Assembly (NCBI RefSeq): GCF_900128445.1
Contig: NZ_LT671417.1
Span: forward strand, 1,164,769-1,228,768
DNA length: 64,000 nucleotides
From: Thermophilibacter provencensis
GTDB taxonomy: Bacteria; Actinomycetota; Coriobacteriia; Coriobacteriales; Atopobiaceae
Reading direction: 5' to 3'
Numbering within the stretch: position 1 is the stretch's first letter; every line of letters starts with the position of its first letter. The position numbers and the translations under genes are program-made. Positions 9,491 through 16,891 of this stretch are shown here, in pieces. Under the pieces are notes generated by a model that searched no databases, was not told the DNA's origin, and was given only the letters and a program-made list of their open reading frames with translations.

Positions 9491-9513
9491 CTTGCCGCCA
9501 GGGGCGCGGCAAG
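9491..9513 (+). terminator. Hairpin downstream of the S10 peptidase
   Basis: CTTGCCGC and GCGGCAAG form an 8-bp stem with a 7-nt loop, 40 bp after the stop. There is no T-tract, so it is a weak intrinsic terminator at best. Confidence 0.35.
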
Positions 9514-9606
9514 AACTCGCGGCGACGCGTGCGGCGCGGTGACCGGCGGCTTCCGCCGTAGGCCGTCAACGACGTGGGGATTGAGGCTCTTCTCGCCCCG
9601 TGCGCC

Positions 9607-9678
9607 AAATCTGGCTGCGCGCTTGGCCGTCACTGCCCCGTCCGGGGTCGAAACGGCCAATGTGCCGCAGCCAGATTT
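9607..9678. repeat. 72-nt three-tier inverted repeat upstream of rlmKL
   Basis: The outer arms AAATCTGGCTGCG (9607-9619) and its complement (9666-9678) enclose TTGGCCGT/ACGGCCAA (9623-9630, 9653-9660), which enclose CCCC/GGGG. The rest of the 313-bp gap between the S10 and rlmKL genes holds no gene I can support. The architecture resembles the nested hairpin at 2765-2828. Function unknown: extended terminator, mRNA structure or small repeat element. Confidence 0.55.
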
Positions 9679-9764
9679 GATGTGGCCGCCGCCCCATCAC
9701 CGAAGGCGGGGCGCGTTCGTGGGAAAATGGGCGGACATGATGGCGACGGGCGAGAGGTGACCCG

Positions 9765-11936
9765 ATGGAGTTTGTTGCGACGTGCCCCAAGGGCTTCGAG
9801 CGGCTGCTGGCCGATGAGCTGATTGAGCTGGGGACCCCCCAGGTCCGGCCCCTGGCGGGCCAGGTGTCCTTTGGAGGGGAGCTCGTCGACGCGTATCGCG
9901 CCTGCCTGTGGTCGCGCCTCGCGTCGCGCGTGCTGCTCGTGCTCGCGCGCGTCGGGGCGCGTGATGCGGACGAGCTCTACGAGGGCGTGTCTTCCGTCGC
10001 ATGGGAGGACCATCTCGCTCCCGGGGCCACCTTCGCGGTGGACGCCCACGGGACCAACGCCGAGCTGAGAAACACCCAGTTCGTCGCGCTTCGCGCCAAG
10101 GATGCCGTCGTCGACCGCGTGTTCGCGGCGACGAGCGCGCGCCCGCTGACCGACACGGCTCGCCCGGACCTCACGGTCTCCGTCCGCCTGGGAGGGCAGC
10201 GGGCCACCATCTCCCTTGACCTTGCGGGCGATCCGCTCTTCCGGCGCGGGTATGACTCTCGGACCGACGCGCGCGTGGCGCCCCTTCGTCCGGACTATGC
10301 CGCGGCCCTGCTTGCCGCCGGGGGGTGGGGGCGTCGCGCCCGCCGCGGGGAGGCGGCGCTCGTCGCGCTCTGGCCGGGGCAGGGGAGCGTGCTCGCGGAG
10401 GCGGCGCAGGTGGCGCCGAGCGCCGCCTGGCAGGGCCTGCTCGTCGAGGCGGACGCCCGGGCGGAGAGGGGCGAGAAGAACGCGTGCTCGCTTCTGGCCT
10501 GCGATTCCCGTCCGGGCGCGGCCGCGGCGTGCCGCCAGGTTCTCCGCGTCGCCGGCCTCCCCGTCGAGCCCACGCTCTGTTCGCCCTCCGAGGCGGCGTC
10601 GCGCTCGGGGGAGGCGCTCGTCGTCTGCGATCTCTCGTGGGTCGCGGATACGGCCCTTGCGACGGAGGCCTCGGCCCTTGCCGACCTCTCCGCGCTCGCC
10701 GGACATCCCGTCACGGTGCTCTCGCGCAGGGCCTCGGTCGATGCGGCGCTGCGCCGCGAGCCCGTGGCAGTGGCTGAGGCGATCGTCGGGCGCGACCCGG
10801 CAAGCATCCGTGCCTTCGACGTCGCGCCCGGGGTTCGGGGGCCGGCCGAGGTGGAGCTGTCGGGCGGCGAGGGTGTGCCTGTGCTCGTGCCCGCTTCGGA
10901 GCAGTTCGCGCGCCGCCTCGCGAAGGTCGCTCGGCTTCGGGCTCGATGGGCGCGGCGCGAGGACGTGACGTGCTACCGTGTCTACGACGCCGACCTGCCC
11001 GACTATGCCGTGGCGATCGAGCTCTACGAGGGATCCGAGACGCCTGGCCGGTGGCTCCAGGTATCTGAGTACGCCGCGCCTCGCGGCGTGGACCCCGAGC
11101 TCGCCCATCGCCGCCTGCTCGACGTCCTCGCGATCGCGCCCCGCGTGCTCGGCGTGGCGCCGGAGGACGTGAGCGTCCGCGTTCGAACCCGTGCCCGCGG
11201 CGGGTCGCAGTACGCCAACGAGTCGCGCCCGTCCGGGCGCGGGCCGCGGCGAGACCGTCCCTCTCGTCGGGCGGGGCGCGTGGAGCTTCCGGCGGGCTCG
11301 CACCTCGTGGACGAGGGCGGGCTTACCTTCGAGGTCAACTTCGACGCGCGCCATGACTGCGGCATCTTCCTGGACCACCGCGAGACGCGCTCGCGCATCC
11401 GCGAGATGATGAAAGAGACCAAGGGCTCCAAGCGCTTCCTCAACCTGTTCGCCTACACGGGCACCGCGACCTGCTATGCGGCGGACGGCGGCGCCAAGCA
11501 CACCACGACCGTGGACCTCTCGCGCCCCTCCCTGGACTGGGCGCGGCGCAACATGGCCCGCAACGGCTTCGAGGGGCGAGAGCACGAGTTCGTGCAGGCG
11601 GACGTGCTCGCGTGGGTGACGGAGCAGCGCCACACCAAGAACCGCTGGGACCTGATCTTCTGCGACGTGCCCACGTTCTCTAACTCGGCGCGCATGCGCA
11701 AGGCGTCCTTCGACGTGCAGCGCGATCACGCGGAGCTCATCATTGGCGTGTCGCGCCTGCTCGTCCGCGGCGGCCGGGCGATTTTCTCGTGCAACCTGCG
11801 CAACTTCAGGCCGGACCTGGAGAAGCTCGAGCGTGCGGGCGTAAGGCTCACGGACATCACCTCCGAGACCATCCCCGAGGACTTCTCGCGCAACAGGAAG
11901 GTCCATCACGCCTATCTTGTGGAGCGAGCCCAGTAG
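9765..11936 (+). CDS. rlmL: RlmKL-like 23S rRNA methyltransferase, first half degenerate
   Basis: A 723-residue protein with the layout of the bifunctional enzyme that makes m2G2445 (RlmL part) and m7G2069 (RlmK part) in 23S rRNA. Order: THUMP domain (about 50-160), RlmL methyltransferase (about 170-360), RlmK methyltransferase (about 440-723). The RlmK part keeps LNLFAYTGTATCYAADGG and the tail FSRNRKVHHAYLVERA, although its usual DPPTFSNS motif reads DVPTFSNS. In the RlmL part the SAM loop reads LWPGQGSVLAEAA instead of a DPxCGSG-type loop, and I find no NPPY motif (VVCDLSWVAD in its place). It may be functionally single-activity. No frameshift is present. Confidence 0.85.
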   Translation: MEFVATCPKGFERLLADELIELGTPQVRPLAGQVSFGGELVDAYRACLWSRLASRVLLVLARVGARDADELYEGVSSVAWEDHLAPGATFAVDAHGTNAELRNTQFVALRAKDAVVDRVFAATSARPLTDTARPDLTVSVRLGGQRATISLDLAGDPLFRRGYDSRTDARVAPLRPDYAAALLAAGGWGRRARRGEAALVALWPGQGSVLAEAAQVAPSAAWQGLLVEADARAERGEKNACSLLACDSRPGAAAACRQVLRVAGLPVEPTLCSPSEAASRSGEALVVCDLSWVADTALATEASALADLSALAGHPVTVLSRRASVDAALRREPVAVAEAIVGRDPASIRAFDVAPGVRGPAEVELSGGEGVPVLVPASEQFARRLAKVARLRARWARREDVTCYRVYDADLPDYAVAIELYEGSETPGRWLQVSEYAAPRGVDPELAHRRLLDVLAIAPRVLGVAPEDVSVRVRTRARGGSQYANESRPSGRGPRRDRPSRRAGRVELPAGSHLVDEGGLTFEVNFDARHDCGIFLDHRETRSRIREMMKETKGSKRFLNLFAYTGTATCYAADGGAKHTTTVDLSRPSLDWARRNMARNGFEGREHEFVQADVLAWVTEQRHTKNRWDLIFCDVPTFSNSARMRKASFDVQRDHAELIIGVSRLLVRGGRAIFSCNLRNFRPDLEKLERAGVRLTDITSETIPEDFSRNRKVHHAYLVERAQ

Positions 11937-12033
11937 CCCCGGGAAGCTCCGTTCGTAGTGTGTTTCATGGAGGGCACCCCAAGTATGGCCAAGGGTTAAC
12001 TTCCGCAAAAGAGCAGGTAGATGGCTCGGTTCG

Positions 12034-12076
12034 TTTGTAGTGTATTTTGCAGGTGGCTGTCCAAATACACTACAAA
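12034..12076. repeat. 14-bp inverted repeat between rlmKL and the IS
   Basis: TTTGTAGTGTATTT (12034-12047) pairs perfectly with AAATACACTACAAA (12063-12076) across a 15-nt loop. A related half-site, TTCGTAGTGTGTTT, lies at 11952-11965. It may end the rlmKL transcript or be a protein site. There is no terminal T-tract. Confidence 0.5.
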
Positions 12077-12106
12077 TCAGGCTGCAGCCACAGCACGCCT
12101 CTTTTT

Positions 12107-13498
12107 GGCTCTTCCGCGTTTCTAGTGGGTAGCACATGCCGACGCGGGCCGGGCCGAGAAATCCAGCCTCCCCAGCCTGAGGAAGATCATCGTTGTGAAG
12201 TAGCCGACGTTCCTGAAGCCCCTGGACGCCCTCTTGAGCGACTGTATGATCGAGTTCATGCCCTCCAGGAAGCCGTTCGAGGACCTCGCGGAGAACCAGT
12301 TGAGAACGCCCTCCCGCTCGTCGCGGATCGTCCGCGCCGCCGCCTTCATCAGGGGCACGTTCGAGTGCATGATCCAGGAGATCGCCCGGTCGAGCTCGGC
12401 TGCGGCCTCCTCCCTGGTCGCGCACGAGTAGACCGCGCGGACCGCCTCCACCATCGCGCAGGCGCGCGCCGTGAGCAGGTGCTCGGAGGCGAGCGACGCC
12501 CTCGTCTCGGCCTGCCGCCCGGTGAGGTTCTCCGGGCGCTTGAGCCAGACGTACTTGGTGCCCCTGAGCAGGCGCCTCTTCTCCTCGCAGCTCCTCGCCT
12601 CGGCGTTCCTGGTCCTGTCGAGGGCCCTCGTCAGCAGCTGCATGACGTGGAAGCGGTCCACGGTCTGGGCGGCGCCCGGCATGGCGTCGGCGCAGCCCAG
12701 CGAGTAGGAGCTCGCCATGTCGCGCGTCACCTCGGAGATCGCGGACCTGTCGCCGCCGCGCTCCTCGAGCTGGTCGCAGAGCCTGCCGGCCGCGCCGCGG
12801 TCCCTGCCCTCGGTGACGGCGACCACGCGCCGGCCGTCGACGTCGGCCATCACGGATATGTAGCGCTGGCCGCGGGCGCGGGCCGTGTCGTCGATGCCGA
12901 CCCTCGTCACGTCCGAGTAGTCGGCGCCGGCCCTCGCCTCGGCGACCGCGCGGCCGAGCATCGCCCATATCCTCGAGTCGGACTCGCGGACCCGGCGCGC
13001 GATCTCCGTCACGGTCGCGCCGGACATCGCCATCACGAGCACCTGCGCCTCGAACAGGGCGGTGAAGTGGGAGTTCGGGCGCACCTCCCAGGGCATGCGG
13101 ACGGTCCTGGGGCCGTGCTCGGGGCAGTCGGCCCGGGGCACGCGGCAGTGCACGACGGTGCGGAACTGCCAGATGTCGAGGTGGCGCCAGGTGCGCTCGC
13201 GGGCGTCGTAGACCCCGCAGCGGGCGCCGCACTCGGGGCACCTCACCGCCCTGCCGGGGACCCTGCCCACGCGTATGTGCAGCTCCTCGTCGCCGGACTC
13301 GGGCGACTCGAACCAGACGTCCTCGACCCGCCATTCCTCCCCGAGCCCCATCGAGTGCTCGAAGAGCCTCGCCAGCATCACCGCCTGAGCGTCCATGTGG
13401 GAGCCCCTCTCCTCCGCCCGTCGGCAGAATGGTACCGCTCGGGGTACCCGCGGTCACGGGGGACGGGGCGTGCTACCCACCAAAAGCTTCGATGAGCC
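12107..13498 (-). mobile_element. ISL3-family insertion sequence with 8-bp target duplication
   Basis: A complete 1392-bp element. The left end GGCTCTTCCGCG and the complement of the right end (GGCTCATCGAAG) are imperfect terminal inverted repeats; the match continues with GTGGGTAGCAC further in. The 8-bp direct repeat CTCTTTTT lies immediately outside both ends (12099-12106 and 13499-13506), the duplication length typical of ISL3. An intact transposase fills the element. Unmutated flanks and an open reading frame suggest a recent insertion. Confidence 0.92.
12122..13396 (-). CDS. ISL3-family transposase
   Basis: 424 residues. The N-terminus carries a zinc-finger-like cluster (CPECGARC, then a later CPEH), followed by a helix-turn-helix region and a DDE catalytic core. 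Candidate acidic residues sit in GIDDTARARGQRY and in VDRFHVMQLL, with the C-terminal Glu near NGFLEGMNSI. It mediates cut-and-paste movement of the enclosing IS. It runs from near one inverted repeat to about 100 bp from the other, leaving little room for passengers. Confidence 0.92.
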   Translation of the reverse strand: MDAQAVMLARLFEHSMGLGEEWRVEDVWFESPESGDEELHIRVGRVPGRAVRCPECGARCGVYDARERTWRHLDIWQFRTVVHCRVPRADCPEHGPRTVRMPWEVRPNSHFTALFEAQVLVMAMSGATVTEIARRVRESDSRIWAMLGRAVAEARAGADYSDVTRVGIDDTARARGQRYISVMADVDGRRVVAVTEGRDRGAAGRLCDQLEERGGDRSAISEVTRDMASSYSLGCADAMPGAAQTVDRFHVMQLLTRALDRTRNAEARSCEEKRRLLRGTKYVWLKRPENLTGRQAETRASLASEHLLTARACAMVEAVRAVYSCATREEAAAELDRAISWIMHSNVPLMKAAARTIRDEREGVLNWFSARSSNGFLEGMNSIIQSLKRASRGFRNVGYFTTMIFLRLGRLDFSARPASACATH

Positions 13499-13675
13499 CT
13501 CTTTTTGCCCATTGCGGACTCTCGGGCGGGATGCGGACGATGCCATCCGCCGCCCGTCGTCGCCCGCCCGCGTAGAGCCTCCGCATCGCACCCTCTCGCG
13601 CGAGTAGAATCTACCTACACGTGTGGGTAAGGCGCGGGTCCTTCCGCGCCCCGATCGAAAGTGGGGGAACACGCT

Positions 13676-15397
13676 ATGGACGCTAGCATCGAGGCCACGG
13701 TCAAGGCCTGGCAGGACAACGTCACCGATCCCGACCTCGCGGCCGAGCTCGCCGAGCTCGTCAAGGACGGCAACGAGGACAAGCTCTTCGACGCCTTCTA
13801 TCGCGACCTCGCCTTCGGCACGGCAGGCCTGCGCGGCACGCTCGGCGTCGGCACCAACCGCATGAACGTCTACGTGGTCGCACAGGCCACCCAGGGCGTC
13901 GCCGACTACCTGAACGCCCACTACGAGAACCCCACGCTCGCCCTCGCGCGCGACTCGCGCAACAAGGGCGAGGACTTCCAGAAGGTCGCCGCTGGCGTGC
14001 TTGCCGCCAATGGCATCCACGTCTACGTGTACCCGCGCATCGAGCCCGTCCCCACGCTGTCCTTTGCGGTGCGCCACCTCGGCACCTCTGCGGGCATCGT
14101 GCTCACGGCCTCCCACAACCCGGCGCCCTATAACGGCTACAAGGTCTACAACGACAACGGTGGCCAGATCACCGACGAGGCGGCGGCGGAGATCTCGGCA
14201 AACATCGCCAAGGCCGACCCGTTCAACGTCAAGATCATGGACTTCGACGAGGGCCTCGAGAAGGGCCTCATCGAGTGGACGCCCGAGGAGGTCCTCGACG
14301 CCTTCATCGAGAACATCAAGAAGGTCTCCGTGCCCGGCTTCAAGGCCTCCGATGACTACTCCGTGGTCTACACCCCGCTCAACGGCACTGGCATGGAGCT
14401 TGTGACCCGCATCCTCAAGGAGATCGGCGTCGAGAAGGTCTCCGTGGTGCCCGAGCAGTCCAAGCCGGACGGCAACTTCCCCACCTGCACCTATCCCAAC
14501 CCCGAGTTCCGTGAGGCGCTCGAGCTTGCCCTCAAGCTCGCCGAGGAGGTCAAGCCCAACCTCGTCGTGGCCACCGACCCCGACGCCGACCGCATGGGCA
14601 CCGCCATCCCGCACGACGGCGACTACGTCCTGCTCTCCGGCAACGAAATGGGCGTCCTGCTCATGGACTGGCTCGCCACGATGGCCAAGGACCGCGGCGA
14701 GGACGTTGCGGCCAAGGTGGCCGTGTCCACGATCGTCTCCTCCTCCATGCCTGATGCCCTTGCGCGCGACTGGGGCTTTGAGATGAGGCGGGTCCTCACT
14801 GGCTTCAAGTACATCGGCGACCAGATTGACCAGCTCAAGGACGAGGGCGAGGAGGACCGCTTCCTCATGGGCTTCGAGGAGTCCTACGGCTACCTCGTGG
14901 GCACGCACGCCCGCGACAAGGACGCCATCGTCGCCACGATGCTCTGCGTCGAGATGGCGTCCTACTACGCCGAGAAGGGCATGGACCTGTACGAGGCCAT
15001 GGACGCCCTGTACCAGAAGTATGGCTACTACCTCAACGGGACGGTCAACGCGTCCTTCCCGGGTGCGGCGGGCGCCGAGAAGATGGCTGGCATCATGGAT
15101 GGCCTGCGCACCAACCCGCCCGCCGAGATCGCCGGCTACAAGGTCATCGGCGTGACGGACTACGCCACCGGCCCCGAGATGCCGCGCGTCTCGGGCCTCC
15201 AGAAGGAGGCCGCGCAGGTGCTGCCGCCCGCAAACGTCATCGAGTTCCGCCTTGAGGACGACAACAAGGTCATCTTCCGCCCGTCCGGCACCGAGCCCAA
15301 GGTCAAGGCGTACCTCTTCTCCAAGGGCGCCACGCGTGCGGAGTCCGAGGCCGTGCGCGCTAAGCTCGAGGCCGCGTCCAAGGAGATTCTGTCGTAG
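13676..15397 (+). CDS. Phosphohexomutase (phosphoglucomutase/phosphomannomutase family)
   Basis: A 573-residue alpha-D-phosphohexomutase interconverting hexose 1- and 6-phosphates. Visible sites: phosphoserine loop TASHNPAPYNGYK (Ser about 146), metal loop DPDADR (about 301), sugar-binding GFEESYGYL, and phosphate-binding RPSGTEPK near the C-terminus. Length fits the PgcA-type phosphoglucomutases. The ATG at 13676 is favoured by GGGGGAA just upstream over an in-frame GTG at 13661. It supplies glucose 1-phosphate for glycogen or cell-surface polymers. Confidence 0.93.
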   Translation: MDASIEATVKAWQDNVTDPDLAAELAELVKDGNEDKLFDAFYRDLAFGTAGLRGTLGVGTNRMNVYVVAQATQGVADYLNAHYENPTLALARDSRNKGEDFQKVAAGVLAANGIHVYVYPRIEPVPTLSFAVRHLGTSAGIVLTASHNPAPYNGYKVYNDNGGQITDEAAAEISANIAKADPFNVKIMDFDEGLEKGLIEWTPEEVLDAFIENIKKVSVPGFKASDDYSVVYTPLNGTGMELVTRILKEIGVEKVSVVPEQSKPDGNFPTCTYPNPEFREALELALKLAEEVKPNLVVATDPDADRMGTAIPHDGDYVLLSGNEMGVLLMDWLATMAKDRGEDVAAKVAVSTIVSSSMPDALARDWGFEMRRVLTGFKYIGDQIDQLKDEGEEDRFLMGFEESYGYLVGTHARDKDAIVATMLCVEMASYYAEKGMDLYEAMDALYQKYGYYLNGTVNASFPGAAGAEKMAGIMDGLRTNPPAEIAGYKVIGVTDYATGPEMPRVSGLQKEAAQVLPPANVIEFRLEDDNKVIFRPSGTEPKVKAYLFSKGATRAESEAVRAKLEAASKEILS

Positions 15398-15421
15398 GGT
15401 CGTTACATACGCTCGTAGCCG

Positions 15422-15457
15422 AGGAGGCCCTGCCGATCAACGGAGGCGGGGCCTCCT
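15422..15457 (+). terminator. Terminator of the phosphohexomutase gene
   Basis: AGGAGGCCCTGCC (15422-15434) and GGCGGGGCCTCCT (15445-15457) form a 13-bp stem with one wobble pair. It lies 25 bp after the stop. Confidence 0.65.
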
Positions 15458-15527
15458 GCCGCTTACAGAGCCCAGGTCCACGAGTTCCTCCCGGCAGTCC
15501 TGGCCGCTCGCCTGCGTTGCGGAGATG

Positions 15528-15750
15528 AGGGTTGTGGCACTCTGACGCCTCACGGCGTTGTCAGACCCGGGGTTATGGCAGAAAAGGGAGTGCCATAACC
15601 CCCGATTCGTAAACACGGGCGAGAAGAACCCCAGCTCGCCCTTCTCGCTCATTGCCATAACCCCATATCCGACAACCACTCAAGGCGCCGGATTGTCACA
15701 ACCCTCATTTCGACAACGTCATCGAACGACAGAGCGCCACAAGCCCCGAT
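15528..15750. repeat. Cluster of six degenerate TGCCAYAACCC repeats
   Basis: Two complement copies end at 15539 and 15580; four plus-strand copies begin near 15591, 15653, 15694 and 15736. Copies within each orientation group are mostly 41-42 bp apart. Several continue with an ATTTCGACAAC-like tail. The two central copies face each other, giving a hairpin with a 12-bp stem (15569-15580 with 15591-15602) and a 10-nt loop. The rest of the 650-bp gap to 16044 holds two GGCGAGAAG motifs and the promoter region of the ECF cassette. No gene is convincing here. Confidence 0.6.
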
Positions 15751-15897
15751 TCCCCAGCTCACGCACGTACGGGGGGAGGGGCAAGGGGCGAGAAGAACAC
15801 GTGTGGGAAGAAAGGCGAAAAGGTCGCTTGCCGAGTTGTAACCGCTGGGTAAAGCCAGTAAGAGGCCGTTTTTCTCGTTGTGTCGCCCGTGGAGGGG

Positions 15898-15956
15898 TTG
15901 GAGCCGGCGAATGTCGTGATTATTTTCATGGATAGAGGATGCGAAAGCTTATTTTC
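15898..15956 (+). promoter_or_regulatory. Candidate promoter and RpiR-type operator of the ECF cassette
   Basis: TTGGAG (15898-15903), a 17-bp spacer and TATTTT (15921-15926) form a plausible sigma-70 promoter in a locally AT-rich stretch. Downstream, GAAAGCTTATTTTC (15943-15956) fits the GAAA-N6-TTTC half-site spacing often seen for MurR/RpiR repressors, and the cassette ends in an rpiR-like gene. TTATTTTCAT occurs twice (near 15920 and 15950). Inferred, not proven. Confidence 0.4.
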
Positions 15957-16044
15957 ATCTTACAGATGACTAACCGTAGCAGGGGTTTCTCCTCGTTAAT
16001 GTGCAAGGTGCCGGCGCAGACACCCATTCGAGGAGAGGAAGCCC

Positions 16045-16881
16045 ATGTCTGTCACGAGGGGAAGCTACACCCAATCCCAGAAGCTCATGACCTTTGTGCT
16101 GTCAATGTCTCTTTACGGGCTCGCTACGCTCATCTCCGAGCTCATTCCTTCCGTTCAGGTTGGTATCGTAGAGTTTTCCGTCGAGTTCTTCCTGTTCATC
16201 CCGCTCGCCATCGCTATGCTGTTCGATCCGCTCTCGGCCGCCCTCGGCGCCGCTACCGGCGAGCTCGTATTCTCGGAGATCATGCTCGGCCAGTTTGGCG
16301 GCATCGGAGAGCTCGAGAAGTTCCTCACCGTCACCATCGCCCTTTACGTCGCGGGCACTCTGGTAAAGGATCCGCGCAACATGAAGGCCGTCGCGCTCGT
16401 GTCCTTCGGCTGCACCGCGCTCCAGCTCGCCATGAGCGCCGGCGTGGATATCTGCAAGGTCGCCTTTGCCGTCGAGGAGTTCGAGGCCGTTCCGGGCCTT
16501 CCCGAGTCCGTCTACTTCACCGAGGGCTTCGCGTTTGCGAACGACCTGCTCTTTTCCGGCATCCTGTTCTGCATGCTACCGACTATGTTCCTCGTCCCGC
16601 GCCTTTACGGCAAGATTGAGCCGTTGCTCGGCATGAAGCCGCGCACCCCCGAGAATGCCCCCGCGGCTCCCTCCGCCGGGCTTGTCATCGCCGCTGTTGC
16701 GTGCTTCGCCGTGGCCGTGGCCGTGGCTTGCTTCTCCGAGGCAGGCTTCTCCCTTATCGAGTGGGAGGCCGAGTGGGCCGAGAGCGAGACGGCAATCTTC
16801 ACCGGCATTGTTGTGTCGGCGGTGGTTGCCCTTGTCGCCGCCTTCTGGGCGCACCGCAACGCTCAGCTCAGGTCCGCGTAG
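16045..16881 (+). CDS. ECF transporter S-component-like membrane protein
   Basis: A 278-residue integral membrane protein with about seven to eight hydrophobic segments, the first at about 10-35. It begins the cassette and is followed after 10 bp by the ECF ATPase gene, which identifies it as the substrate-binding S-component. It is longer than the usual 170-200 residues, with two extra C-terminal helices (about 213-235 and 250-270). I do not recognise a vitamin-specific signature (no BioY, ThiT or RibU motif). The linked PHP hydrolase and RpiR regulator suggest a phosphorylated or sugar-like substrate; that is inference. Shine-Dalgarno GAGGAAG precedes the ATG. Confidence 0.75.
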   Translation: MSVTRGSYTQSQKLMTFVLSMSLYGLATLISELIPSVQVGIVEFSVEFFLFIPLAIAMLFDPLSAALGAATGELVFSEIMLGQFGGIGELEKFLTVTIALYVAGTLVKDPRNMKAVALVSFGCTALQLAMSAGVDICKVAFAVEEFEAVPGLPESVYFTEGFAFANDLLFSGILFCMLPTMFLVPRLYGKIEPLLGMKPRTPENAPAAPSAGLVIAAVACFAVAVAVACFSEAGFSLIEWEAEWAESETAIFTGIVVSAVVALVAAFWAHRNAQLRSA

Positions 16882-16891
16882 GGGGCGTCTC

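Noticed and set aside
11170-11200. tRNA-like GTTCGAACC stretch
   Set aside because: It lies inside the rlmKL coding sequence and no cloverleaf can be formed around it.
9630-13457. 1275-codon minus-strand frame spanning rlmKL and the IS
   Set aside because: It crosses two unrelated real genes and the IS boundary, with no domain; an artefact of high GC.
12047-13495. 482-codon plus-strand frame opposite the ISL3 transposase
   Set aside because: Antisense shadow of the transposase frame, with no motif and no ribosome-binding site.
15528-15750. CRISPR array
   Set aside because: Repeats are degenerate, on both strands, with irregular spacing at the centre; no cas genes are in the window.
16045-16881. 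Riboswitch upstream of the ECF cassette
   Set aside because: The leader shows no TPP, FMN, cobalamin or preQ1 consensus; the promoter and operator are the only signals I can support.
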